Virus record (IMG/VR): IMGVR_UViG_3300050821_005623
Coordinates: 1-43,317 of that record
DNA length: 43,317 nt
DNA from: a virus
Reading direction: 5' to 3' (one strand)
The position numbers and the translations under genes were made by a program. Below, piece by piece: positions 8,427 to 15,281 of this stretch. The notes beneath the pieces are model-generated. The model had not been told where the DNA came from and did not search any database. It worked only from the letters and a program-made list of their open reading frames with translations. Within the stretch, counting starts at the first letter, position 1; each line of letters begins with the position of its first letter.

Positions 8427-9125
8427 CTAGGTCATCAGTGTGCCGTACTGGCTGGGGATACGCCAGAGAGATTTGATCGGGATTCTGACGTTGAAGAGTT
8501 GCAGCGCCATCTTCTGAAAGTTCTCAGCCTCGTTGTAGCTGTTCTCGTAGAGCTTGGCCCAGTAGCAAGCCTCTATCGGAACCAGATCAGTCCACGGTTT
8601 CACGAAAGCCGTCTCCACGTCTGAGGTATTCACTAAATCAGGGGGAGCGCAGAGCACATCGCATTCTAGAACGTAGGTATCCGAGGGGATGGGGGCCACG
8701 TAGAACTGGGTGTCTCCGTACATTGACCAGATCGAGGGGTAGATCGAGATCGGGAAGGCCCGGTAGATCGCGGAGAACCTAGACCACGGGTAGTAGTCGA
8801 GCTGATAGGTCAGAATTCCCTGAGTGGCAGGGATATTCGGGGCCGGAGAGGGGTTGTTGTACTCGACCGTCAGGGTGAGGATCGAGAGAATCTGCTGGTA
8901 ATTGAACCCATTGCCCTGAATTGCGGCCAAAATGGGGTCAAAAGAGTAGCTTTGGACCCCTTGAATGAGGTTGATCAGACCGAGCGCACGGGTCGATCTA
9001 GCAGCATAAATGACATCATTTCGGGCTAAATTGATGCATTTTGTGAGGTAGGTCTGGTCGTAGAATAGGTTTTGACTATCCCGCAAGAACTTCTGCGTGA
9101 GGTAAAGATAGTCTCCTAGATTCAT
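8427..9125 (-). CDS. Head-to-tail adaptor protein
   Basis: 232 residues. The N-terminal helices (LGDYLYLTQKFLRD, TKCINLARNDVIYAARSTRALGL) followed by Y.FDPIL and a strand-rich middle (VLECDVLCAPPDLV) and a final helical pair (PIEACYWAKLYENSYNEAENFQKMALQLFNVRI) fit the adaptor/gatekeeper family of short-tailed phages (P22 gp4, T7 gp11, phiKMV-type). It would dock under the portal and carry the nozzle encoded next. A weak AGG ribosome site lies 8 bases before the ATG. The stop TAG is in a CTAG motif, and a second CTAG lies 8 bases away in the intergenic gap. Confidence 0.72.
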   Translation of the reverse strand: MNLGDYLYLTQKFLRDSQNLFYDQTYLTKCINLARNDVIYAARSTRALGLINLIQGVQSYSFDPILAAIQGNGFNYQQILSILTLTVEYNNPSPAPNIPATQGILTYQLDYYPWSRFSAIYRAFPISIYPSIWSMYGDTQFYVAPIPSDTYVLECDVLCAPPDLVNTSDVETAFVKPWTDLVPIEACYWAKLYENSYNEAENFQKMALQLFNVRIPIKSLWRIPSQYGTLMT

Positions 9126-9132
9126 TCATGAC

Positions 9133-9537
9133 CTACTTGAGGGTCAGCTTATCGAAATCGACTGCTGCAATCTTCTTGGTGGACTTGACCAGCTTGAACT
9201 CGAAGTTGTCGAACCATTCCCGGCCCTTGGGCGAGTTGGCCGCCCCGTATTTGATCAGGCATTCGTTATAGAACGAGTTGGAATTGCCACCCGGAGAGAA
9301 TTGCTTGTCCCTGATGCACTTGATCGTCTTGCCGGGAGGGGTCCGGGTGTCCACCGCGAACAGTGCGAAGGCCGCCTGAGTGTCGATCACCTCGGCTACG
9401 TTCGGTTCAAACTCGTAGTCGTACCCATCAAAGCGGAGAACCGCCTTCTCAGGGTTGCGATTCATCACCGCAACCTTGACATCCACTGGAAAGGTCAGTG
9501 GATGCTCATTCAGAACTTCAACACCGGGATTGGGCAT
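9133..9537 (-). CDS. Small virion-region protein of unknown function
   Basis: 134 residues beginning MPNPGVEVLNEHPLTFP. It has a strand-rich N-terminal half (VKVAVMNRNPEKAVLRFDGYDYEFEPN) and a charged C-terminal tail ending in KIAAVDFDKLTLK. No signal peptide or membrane segment. Its ATG overlaps the previous stop as TAATG, so it is coupled to the 139-residue protein before it. Position between capsid and adaptor genes suggests a head completion or decoration role. I recognise no family. Confidence 0.65.
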   Translation of the reverse strand: MPNPGVEVLNEHPLTFPVDVKVAVMNRNPEKAVLRFDGYDYEFEPNVAEVIDTQAAFALFAVDTRTPPGKTIKCIRDKQFSPGGNSNSFYNECLIKYGAANSPKGREWFDNFEFKLVKSTKKIAAVDFDKLTLK

Positions 9538-9956
9538 TACGCTCGGATCGGGTACAGGGTGAAGGTGCAGGAAGTGGTAGCGTTGATACGCACGTTGGTT
9601 CCATCAGACACGAAGTAGGTCGTGGTGGTGGAGGTCAGGGTCAGGATGGTGACCCACGTTGCGACCGCTCCGACCTGAAGCTGGAGGGTTCCCCCGGTCG
9701 ATGCCGTGCAGACCAAGTATCCTTGGCCGGGAGGGATGACGTAGGAGGCGACACCCAGAGTCTGGACGTTCGGAATCTGGAAGAAGCAATCCGGCACATC
9801 GACAGCGGTTCCGTAAGGAGGCTGGGCATAGAACGGACTGGTTCCGGCGAACGAGGAAAGACCTTGGTTCGAGGCTGTGGTTGTCCACGCGACCGCCGTA
9901 GGAATCGGGGCCGCTGCTGGGTTTTCTAGAATGATTCCAACACCGGGTAGTGGCAT
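9537..9956 (-). CDS. Small beta-rich head-region protein
   Basis: 139 residues, rich in Thr, Ala, Pro and Val, starting MPLPGVGIILENPAAAP. Landmarks are IPPGQGYLVCTASTGG and a C-terminal run of Thr-rich strands ending FTLYPIRA. No charged clusters and no membrane segment, as in capsid decoration or fibre proteins. It starts three bases after the stop of the 73-residue protein and its own stop overlaps the next start, so it belongs to the capsid-adaptor transcription unit. Family unknown; a decoration protein is the best guess. Confidence 0.6.
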   Translation of the reverse strand: MPLPGVGIILENPAAAPIPTAVAWTTTASNQGLSSFAGTSPFYAQPPYGTAVDVPDCFFQIPNVQTLGVASYVIPPGQGYLVCTASTGGTLQLQVGAVATWVTILTLTSTTTTYFVSDGTNVRINATTSCTFTLYPIRA

Positions 9957-9959
9957 AAA

Positions 9960-10181
9960 TTAGAGTGGTACTTCGTTGGCCGAGGTTGCGGCTGAGTTGA
10001 TTAGATAGGCTTCCATTTTCCCGGTGGCTTTCCACATCACTTCCTCGACCGCCGTCCGCAGATTCGCGTGAGTGTAGAACCCCCACGGAGCGGTGACTGT
10101 CCAGACCAGTGCGCCTTGGTACTGTCCACTTCCGGGAGTGGTGGAAGCACAGGCGATATTGAATGAAGTGGGAGCTGCCAT
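9960..10181 (-). CDS. Small protein after the major capsid gene
   Basis: 73 residues starting MAAPTSFNIACASTTPGSG. The middle contains WTVTAPWGFYTHANLRTAVEEVMWKATGKMEAYLIN, which reads as a strand followed by an amphipathic helix. It lies two bases after the capsid stop, in the slot where many phages encode a decoration or head-stabilising protein. No motif identifies it. Coding is supported by tight packing with neighbours and a sensible protein composition. Confidence 0.6.
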   Translation of the reverse strand: MAAPTSFNIACASTTPGSGQYQGALVWTVTAPWGFYTHANLRTAVEEVMWKATGKMEAYLINSAATSANEVPL

Positions 10182-10183
10182 AC

Positions 10184-11185
10184 TTAGATCGTCACTGAGT
10201 TCAGTCCGGTGATTACGGCACAGGACTTAGGTTTGGTCAGGGTCAGTGCTAGAACGATGAAGACCAGCCCGAGGAAACCGATCTGGTTGACGGGGGTCAG
10301 CGGCACAAAGTCGATCACTTCCCACTGCGCTTCCTCGTGAACCCGCATCGTCAGGTAGTTGGTGTTGATCAGGTACATGGTGCCGTCCGGGCAGTAGGGG
10401 TCCATGTAGATCGGAACGCCTGCTACCTCGATGGCGCGGAAGGCCGAGTTATAGGTCTCGCCCTTCATGTCGTTCGGGTAGTACCGTTCTAGTCCGAGGA
10501 AGTCTTGGGCGAGAAGAGCCCAAGTACCGGGAGAAGTGATTCCAAAATCTGGAGTTTCTCCTTGGGCTTTAGCTGATCCCACAATCCATTGCATAACGTT
10601 GGCTCTGGTCGGGTTGACTGATCCAGCAGCGTAACGCTTAGCCTTCCAATCAGGGAAGGTGGTCCGGTTAATTCCAGCGTAAACGTTAAGATTGGTTCCA
10701 TCGTCGATGGCTCCATTGATCCCAATGATCTGGAGAGGGTTGAGGGTTGCGGTGACACCGTTGTTATAGAGCGCTGTCGCGAGCAGGTCGCGCATGGCGT
10801 TACCGGCATCGGTCAGGCGAAGGTCAAGGATGTCCTGGATCTTCTGCTTGTCCTGAATCAGGATCTCAGAACCGAAGATCGGAATCGGAACGACCGCCCA
10901 GTCCATCGACCAAGCAGCTTGCTGCAAGCCTTGGACGTTGGTGGCCGCAGTGAAGGCGCCTTGGTAGCCAGTCCACTGGGGCATCACGAAGCCCTGCATC
11001 TGAACGTTGGCGAGGAAGGAGTCAACACCACCAGCTTCCAGAGCGGCGTTTGAAAGCAAACCGCAGATCAGAGGCGAGGAGTTGTAAATCTGTACAACAC
11101 CTTTGTCGAGGATCGCCCTACGGGTGATGTAAGAGAGTTGCGTGCCGATTGCACCCGATGGGAGATAACCTTGTCCTAGAGGCAT
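10184..11185 (-). CDS. Major capsid protein
   Basis: 333 residues. Position after a scaffold-like gene and before small head genes, size, and a plan of an N-terminal arm (SYITRRAILDKGVVQIYNSSPLIC starts it in two parts), a long helical middle (KIQDILDLRLTDAGNAMRDLLATALYNNG) and a strand-rich C-terminus fit the HK97-fold capsid subunits of small podoviruses. A Trp-rich segment (PQWTGYQGAFTAATNVQG) lies in the first third. No Shine-Dalgarno sequence is obvious before the ATG; the leader is A/T-rich. The N-terminal arm (residues 9-44) is duplicated in the small Tat-leader protein at 14591-14845, with 23 of 36 residues identical. Confidence 0.85.
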   Translation of the reverse strand: MPLGQGYLPSGAIGTQLSYITRRAILDKGVVQIYNSSPLICGLLSNAALEAGGVDSFLANVQMQGFVMPQWTGYQGAFTAATNVQGLQQAAWSMDWAVVPIPIFGSEILIQDKQKIQDILDLRLTDAGNAMRDLLATALYNNGVTATLNPLQIIGINGAIDDGTNLNVYAGINRTTFPDWKAKRYAAGSVNPTRANVMQWIVGSAKAQGETPDFGITSPGTWALLAQDFLGLERYYPNDMKGETYNSAFRAIEVAGVPIYMDPYCPDGTMYLINTNYLTMRVHEEAQWEVIDFVPLTPVNQIGFLGLVFIVLALTLTKPKSCAVITGLNSVTI

Positions 11186-11219
11186 AAAAATGTTCTGCGG
11201 TAACTAAATGTGCGAGGTA

Positions 11220-11780
11220 TTATTCTTTGAGGTAGTCGCCACTCATTACTTTGGCGTAAGCGTCATCGAAGGTTGATTGGTAACTTGAGTTCTTGTTGCC
11301 CTTGAAGACTCCTTTGAACTTGTCATTGAACTCTTTTCGGGATTGTCTGATCGACTTGGATCGCTGAGATCCTCCGATCCCAAGACCGGAAGGTCTGCTC
11401 GGGGTGGTAGTCGCCTTGTAGTAGTCGGCAGCCAAGGCGTAGGAGGGAAACTCCTTATCCTTGATCAGCTTCTCCACCTCCGCGATATCCTCCTCATCAA
11501 AATTATAAGGAGGACCAGCCAGCCTAGAACGTTCTCCATTGTATCTGGATTCCAGTTCAGCCTTCAGCCGCTCGGACTCCAGCTTCTCGATCCGATCCTG
11601 AAGCTCCTTGCGTTCGTCGGAAAGCCTCTTGTTCAGGGCCTCCTCCTGATCTAGGTCGGGAGTAGGGGCCGATGGAATGGCCTCCTTTATGACCCTCTGG
11701 AACTTCTTGCGAATCTCCGGGTCCTTGGTCAAAGCTCTCCGCATCTCGCGGAGCTGCGCCAACTCTTCAGCGTCGGTCAT
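11220..11780 (-). CDS. Scaffolding-like protein
   Basis: 186 residues, highly charged and helical: an N-terminal pair of helices (ELAQLREMRRALTKDPEIRKKFQRV), a coiled-coil segment (DQEEALNKRLSDERKELQDRIEKLESERLKAELESR), then a C-terminal basic region (SRKEFNDKFKGVFKGNKNS). This composition and the place directly before the major capsid gene are those of phage scaffolding proteins, which direct capsid assembly and are then lost. A GGAG sequence lies about 9 bases before the ATG. It is coupled to the 34-residue gene before it by an ATGA overlap. Assigned from context and composition. Confidence 0.72.
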   Translation of the reverse strand: MTDAEELAQLREMRRALTKDPEIRKKFQRVIKEAIPSAPTPDLDQEEALNKRLSDERKELQDRIEKLESERLKAELESRYNGERSRLAGPPYNFDEEDIAEVEKLIKDKEFPSYALAADYYKATTTPSRPSGLGIGGSQRSKSIRQSRKEFNDKFKGVFKGNKNSSYQSTFDDAYAKVMSGDYLKE

Positions 11781-11881
11781 TCAAATTGACTCCAAAAGAA
11801 CTCGTTGGCAGACTCGCGCTCCCAATCGGTCATAGGTCGGGAGTCTTTCAGGAATTCCTTAATCAGTTCCTCTATGGTCAT
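11777..11881 (-). CDS. 34-residue acidic helical micro-protein before scaffold
   Basis: The frame begins MTIEELIKEFLKDSRPMTDW and ends ANEFFWSQFE. It overlaps both neighbours by ATGA (start at 11881, stop at 11777-11779), the tight chaining typical of this operon. The product is a single amphipathic, acidic helix with a Trp-containing C-terminus. I know no family. It may act in head assembly given its position just before the scaffold gene. Confidence 0.55.
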   Translation of the reverse strand: MTIEELIKEFLKDSRPMTDWERESANEFFWSQFE

Positions 11882-12042
11882 TTCTTACCAACTCGCATCG
11901 TTCGTTGAGCGAAGGCACGCGGTGCGACCTTCTTGATTTCGAGGGAAGCGATCTGAGGGATCACTGGAGGGCAGATCAGGTCGCGATCGACTTGGTTGGT
12001 GTCGGTCGGCCTGCGGGTGGAAAAGGTATTTGGCTTTCTCAT
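11878..12042 (-). CDS. 54-residue basic small protein in head operon
   Basis: Starts MRKPNTFSTRRPTDTNQVDR, has PPVIPQIASLEIKKVAPRAF in the middle and ends RTMRVGKK. It is basic, has no membrane segment, and is linked to both neighbours by ATGA overlaps. The upstream 52-residue protein has a similar end (RTAGKK), so the two may be related or share a localisation or binding tail. Function unknown; likely a minor head or assembly protein. Confidence 0.55.
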   Translation of the reverse strand: MRKPNTFSTRRPTDTNQVDRDLICPPVIPQIASLEIKKVAPRAFAQRTMRVGKK

Positions 12043-12197
12043 TTCTTTCCTGCTGTTCTAACTAGTTCTGAAACTGGCCTCTGCTTGATGGCTCTCTTGT
12101 CCATCGGCACTCCACGGTAGACGCCCCTCATCTGAGGCTCTGCGCTATCGTTGGTAGAGGCATTCTTAACGTACGAAGAAAGGTTTGGGCATTTCAT
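12039..12197 (-). CDS. 52-residue basic small protein in head operon
   Basis: Starts MKCPNLSSYVKNASTNDS, continues with PQMRGVYRGVPMDKRAIKQRP and ends VRTAGKK. Basic, soluble in composition. Its start overlaps the stop of the 144-residue Gly/Pro-rich gene and its stop overlaps the next ATG, both as ATGA. A CTAG motif (12062) lies inside. No recognised family. Confidence 0.55.
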   Translation of the reverse strand: MKCPNLSSYVKNASTNDSAEPQMRGVYRGVPMDKRAIKQRPVSELVRTAGKK

Positions 12198-12628
12198 TGA
12201 CCGCCTCCGGTGGCTGATGGAATCGGGCCTCGATTAGGCTGGGCCATTCCCGGCTGACCGCCGCCCTTGGCCGCCATGGCCCTTGCCATCAGCGCTGACA
12301 TGGCGTCGTTCTTTCCGCCGCCCTTGTCTCCGTCTCCTCCTCCTCCATAGGGAGCGAGGGCATTGAGAGCTTTCTGAACGGCCTTTCCTTCCTCTGAATT
12401 GAGAGGGAAGGATGGGAAAATCTTGGTGTGGAGAGCGTGGACGATCAGCTTGAGCTGCGCCCGGGCCATTGCTTCCTGACCTAGAGCGCTAGGTTGCTGT
12501 GCTCCGGCAGCTCCTTGGGGCGGGAGGGTTCCGCCTCCCGGTGGTGCACCACCCTGCGACGGAGGGGCTGGCGAGTCCGGTGGCATGGGAGCGTCGCCGC
12601 CTCCTGCATCTGGTTGTTCGTCAGCCAT
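12194..12628 (-). CDS. Gly/Pro/Gln-rich protein between portal and scaffold
   Basis: 144 residues. Both ends are low-complexity: the N-terminal ~45 are Pro/Gly/Ala-rich (PPSQGGAPPGGGTLPPQG) and the C-terminal ~50 are Gly/Asp/Ala-rich (YGGGGDGDKGGGKND). Between them lies one helical unit (ALGQEAMARAQLKLIVHALHTKI ... GKAVQKALNALA). Proteins of this build often sit between portal and capsid genes in podoviruses and may assist head assembly. The ribosome site AGGAG abuts the ATG at 12628. Function not established. Confidence 0.65.
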   Translation of the reverse strand: MADEQPDAGGGDAPMPPDSPAPPSQGGAPPGGGTLPPQGAAGAQQPSALGQEAMARAQLKLIVHALHTKIFPSFPLNSEEGKAVQKALNALAPYGGGGDGDKGGGKNDAMSALMARAMAAKGGGQPGMAQPNRGPIPSATGGGQ

Positions 12629-12648
12629 CTCCTAGATATGACAAAACG

Positions 12649-12768
12649 TCAGATGACGGAATTACTTCCGGCGACCACGTCGGTGTCTGCGAAACGAAGG
12701 AATAAGATCCATAGTGTCTCCTCTTTTCTGTTTAGGTTGATCGGACTTCCAAACTTAATTGGAGCCAT
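12649..12768 (-). CDS. Candidate 39-residue ORF in the gap before the Gly-rich gene
   Basis: A leftward frame starting MAPIKFGSPINLNRKEETLW and ending in TGA at 12649. It lies in the 209-base gap after the portal gene, which otherwise holds three CTAG motifs and a 16-residue Arg-rich frame. There is no clear ribosome site before the ATG. The N-terminal half reads like protein, the rest less so. It may instead be an untranslated leader for the next gene. Confidence 0.3.
   Translation of the reverse strand: MAPIKFGSPINLNRKEETLWILFLRFADTDVVAGSNSVI
12662..12712 (-). CDS. Candidate 16-residue Arg-rich micropeptide
   Basis: The frame MDLIPSFRRHRRGRRK lies behind a strong ribosome site (GAGGAG, 5 bases before the ATG), the best such site in this part of the late operon. 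It overlaps the 39-residue frame in another phase. The half-basic sequence could bind nucleic acid. Its shortness makes it uncertain; the good ribosome site is the main support. Confidence 0.35.
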   Translation of the reverse strand: MDLIPSFRRHRRGRRK

Positions 12769-12837
12769 GGTCCGAGTTAAACCGTTCTAGCAGTGATTCT
12801 AGAACAATGCAACAGAGATTATTGCAAACGTGATCAA

Positions 12838-14607
12838 TTACTTGGCCGAGTCCTTGCCTGATCTCTTGGCCTGCTGCTGAAGTTTCATCTGCTGCTCGGC
12901 CACCATCTTGGCCATCTCGATCTTCCGCAGCCGGAACTTTATCAGCCCCTTCATTTGAGGATGTATAAGGTCAACGAGCGTCGTCGGAGTGAGAACACCC
13001 GCTCTCTGTAGAGCTTCAGCCTGTCGGGCGTTATCTTCGACAAACAGCGGACACTGGCTATGACCATCAACCTTGATACGGGCCTCCTCGGGGAAGTCAG
13101 CCAGAACAAAGCTCTCGCCGTTCGGACCAGATAGCTTCTCATCTTCGTACCTTCTCTTGAAGAGGAATAAGAGAGAAGCGATCTCCTCAATCTGCTTTTC
13201 AACCGTGAGAGCAATCCGTCTAACCGGGGCCGCACCAACCCGCATGAACTGCGATGCAATCCCCTCCGTGCGTGCACCCTGCTGATCCTGCTTGCCAAAC
13301 ATCGAGGGTCGCATCGAGGAGTAGTCATAGAAGGTATCCCTGATTGATTCTAGAATCTCAAGAGCTTGGGGCGGGACCGACCGATCCATCTCCTGGACGC
13401 TGGCTCCCGGCTGACCGATGAACGCAGTTCCGCCAGCAGTGTTGAGAGCACGGTCGATTTCGTCATCCAGCCCACCCATTCCCATGATGACGCGGGGTTT
13501 ATCAAGCGACTTCTCAAATGTTTCATCGAGCTTGTTCAGTCTTGCCGAGTACCAGTTCTGGATAACCTGCAGGCCGTCAACGAGCGACCACCCCCAGAAA
13601 TAATTTCGGATAGGGTAGGGGCAAATCTTGACGAAAGGGAGTCGGCCCTTGATCCCGTTTCCGTTTTTAACCAAAGCTCCGTTCGGAGCATACTCTCCGC
13701 CCACGAGGAGATCTGCAATGATCCTGTCTCCAATGACCTTGAAGTATCTATAATCCCCTTCGTTATCGTCCCAAGCATAAAGTTCGTGTAGCTTGTAGAG
13801 AGGCGCACCGTGGTGAGGGGCGTAGTCAAACTGGCCAGTAAAGACTCCAAGGGGTGAACCTGAGATCGAGGTGTCATTGGCAGAAGTTGGGAAGACCCGG
13901 CCAGCGGAAACCTGATCGTTCTCTCCCGGTTCCATGCCCTTCATGATGTCTTCCAGGTCGGGCATGAACCTGAGAAGAAACCGGACTTCCGGCTCTGAAA
14001 GGTGGGTGGTGTGGCTGACCGCCTGCTGCTTGCTAAGAGACTTCTGATCTTCCCGCCAGACCCCGAAGAACTCCGGCATGATCGGGTAACTGACGATCGA
14101 ATTCTTGCCGTCGCTTCTCTGCTCGGCCTGCAGGGTGACGATCGAGGAGCCGTCGATCAGGGCATTGTCGATCGCGTCTCCCAGTTCTATGTCGATGTCG
14201 GTGTCAGTCCAGCTGTCATTGAGTGAGTCGATCACCGACTCGATCCGGTCGAACTGGATGGACTCCAGCATCTGCTCCAGCTTGTCTTCCGGGATCGCCT
14301 GCATGGTGTCGATCTGGGAAAGCTGGGCCATGGTGGCATCGGGGATGTCACCCCAGTTGGCCAGTGCCTCCGGTCCTAGGTCGGCCCAGAAGTTGACTGA
14401 CTCCGGCGCATAGAGGAACGAGGAAAGGCGGTCAACGATCGGCTTGATCCGGTTGTCCTTGCACTCGATACCTGAGTGGGCGCCATACCTGTGGATGTGG
14501 CGCACCGTCCTGTAAAATGATGCCCTCTCGTTCTGGGAAGACCGGCAGACTTCTAGAACCTCAAGGGCCAGATTCTCTCGCTTCGCCGGGTTATGCCTGA
14601 ATCTCAT
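12838..14607 (-). CDS. Portal protein
   Basis: 589 residues from the ATG at 14607 (MRFRHNPAKRENLALEVL). A longer open frame upstream is not protein-like and overlaps the 84-residue gene, so it was not used. Portal landmarks: a helical N-terminus with VDRLSSFLYAPE, a strand-rich wing (YRYFKVIGDRIIADLL), the stem-like FYDYSSMRPSMFGKQDQQGARTEGIASQFMRVGAAP (two parts of the long helix), and VEKQIEEIASLLFLFKRRYEDE. It forms the dodecameric ring at the capsid vertex that TerL docks on and the adaptor seals. The gene overlaps the preceding one by 17 bases. Size fits podovirus portals. Confidence 0.85.
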   Translation of the reverse strand: MRFRHNPAKRENLALEVLEVCRSSQNERASFYRTVRHIHRYGAHSGIECKDNRIKPIVDRLSSFLYAPESVNFWADLGPEALANWGDIPDATMAQLSQIDTMQAIPEDKLEQMLESIQFDRIESVIDSLNDSWTDTDIDIELGDAIDNALIDGSSIVTLQAEQRSDGKNSIVSYPIMPEFFGVWREDQKSLSKQQAVSHTTHLSEPEVRFLLRFMPDLEDIMKGMEPGENDQVSAGRVFPTSANDTSISGSPLGVFTGQFDYAPHHGAPLYKLHELYAWDDNEGDYRYFKVIGDRIIADLLVGGEYAPNGALVKNGNGIKGRLPFVKICPYPIRNYFWGWSLVDGLQVIQNWYSARLNKLDETFEKSLDKPRVIMGMGGLDDEIDRALNTAGGTAFIGQPGASVQEMDRSVPPQALEILESIRDTFYDYSSMRPSMFGKQDQQGARTEGIASQFMRVGAAPVRRIALTVEKQIEEIASLLFLFKRRYEDEKLSGPNGESFVLADFPEEARIKVDGHSQCPLFVEDNARQAEALQRAGVLTPTTLVDLIHPQMKGLIKFRLRKIEMAKMVAEQQMKLQQQAKRSGKDSAK

Positions 14608-14845
14608 TCTTGGAATTCTTGGAAAGCATTCCGCAAAGAACCGGAGAAGTATTGTATATCTGCATGATGGCAGGCTCCAGATACGACCTTCGGGTGATAT
14701 AGGAAAGCCGGGTTCCCAAGGCGCCCTCGGGAATGATTGGCGTAACCGGCAACTGAATTGCTGGTTTTGGCAATCCGGGAACCTTGGGTAGAAACCTAGA
14801 ACCAACCGCCAGCCCGATTAAACCGAGAAACCCTCTCCTATTCAT
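14591..14845 (-). CDS. Tat-like leader fused to a copy of the capsid N-terminal arm
   Basis: 84 residues. The N-terminus MNRRGFLGLIGLAVGSRFLP has a twin-arginine motif and a hydrophobic stretch, as in Tat signal peptides. A Pro-rich linker (24-38) follows. Residues 39-74 align with residues 9-44 of the major capsid protein with 23 of 36 identical, sharing GTxLSYITRR and QIYNxSPxxCGxLS. The rest of the capsid protein is absent. The gene lies between the zinc-ribbon gene and portal, overlapping both. A second Tat-leader gene with a virion domain is at 30736-31140. It could be a remnant duplication, a capsid-assembly regulator or an exported decoy. The sequence relationship is seen; the function is unknown. 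Confidence 0.75.
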   Translation of the reverse strand: MNRRGFLGLIGLAVGSRFLPKVPGLPKPAIQLPVTPIIPEGALGTRLSYITRRSYLEPAIMQIYNTSPVLCGMLSKNSKNEIQA

Positions 14846-15281
14846 TTGGTGTAAGATCCATCCGTTCAGTGGGAACGTTGCCGCCCCATGCCTGATGAGG
14901 CGGGGCCTGCTGACTCATGTCTACGTGCGGGACGGCAAGATTGGCCCGACCACCGGGAAGCTGTGGAGGAGTGAGGGGCTGCATAGGAGAGTACTGCTGC
15001 TGGATGTTGGCCAACTGGCCTTTGCCCCACCCTGCCTTGATCCCGTTGTAGTCTCCAGTTCCGTAATTAACGACCGGACGACCTCCCGCGTTCGTATAGT
15101 TCGAGATACTGCGTCGAGCGAACTCTCCATTGATAACGCGGTCGATGCTCTTAGCCTTTCCAAATCCAAGTCCAACTGGAGTTCTAAAGACCCGAGTAGC
15201 CTGTTCGCCGCATTTAGGACATCTGGGTAATCCAGATTCAAAGTCTCCGCAGGTTGCACAGTTGAATTCCTTTCTGATCAT
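14838..15281 (-). CDS. Zinc-ribbon protein between terminase and portal
   Basis: 147 residues. The N-terminus has C8-x2-C11 and C20-x2-C23 (FNCATCGDFESGLPRCPKCG), a classic zinc ribbon, followed by GLGFGKAKSIDRVING. The C-terminal two thirds are Gln/Pro/Gly-rich and look disordered. Small zinc-ribbon proteins are often found beside phage terminase genes and may assist DNA packaging. The start overlaps the TerL stop by ATGA. The TAG stop overlaps the ATG of the next gene. Zinc binding is likely; the packaging role is inferred. Confidence 0.72.
   Translation of the reverse strand: MIRKEFNCATCGDFESGLPRCPKCGEQATRVFRTPVGLGFGKAKSIDRVINGEFARRSISNYTNAGGRPVVNYGTGDYNGIKAGWGKGQLANIQQQYSPMQPLTPPQLPGGRANLAVPHVDMSQQAPPHQAWGGNVPTERMDLTPNE

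Noticed and set aside
12494-12790. Rightward frames across the gap after the portal gene
   Set aside because: Antisense to the Gly-rich gene for much of their length and no ribosome sites.
14608-14805. N-terminal extension of the portal gene
   Set aside because: The extra 66 residues are not protein-like and coincide with the capsid-arm copy gene; the ATG at 14607 is better.
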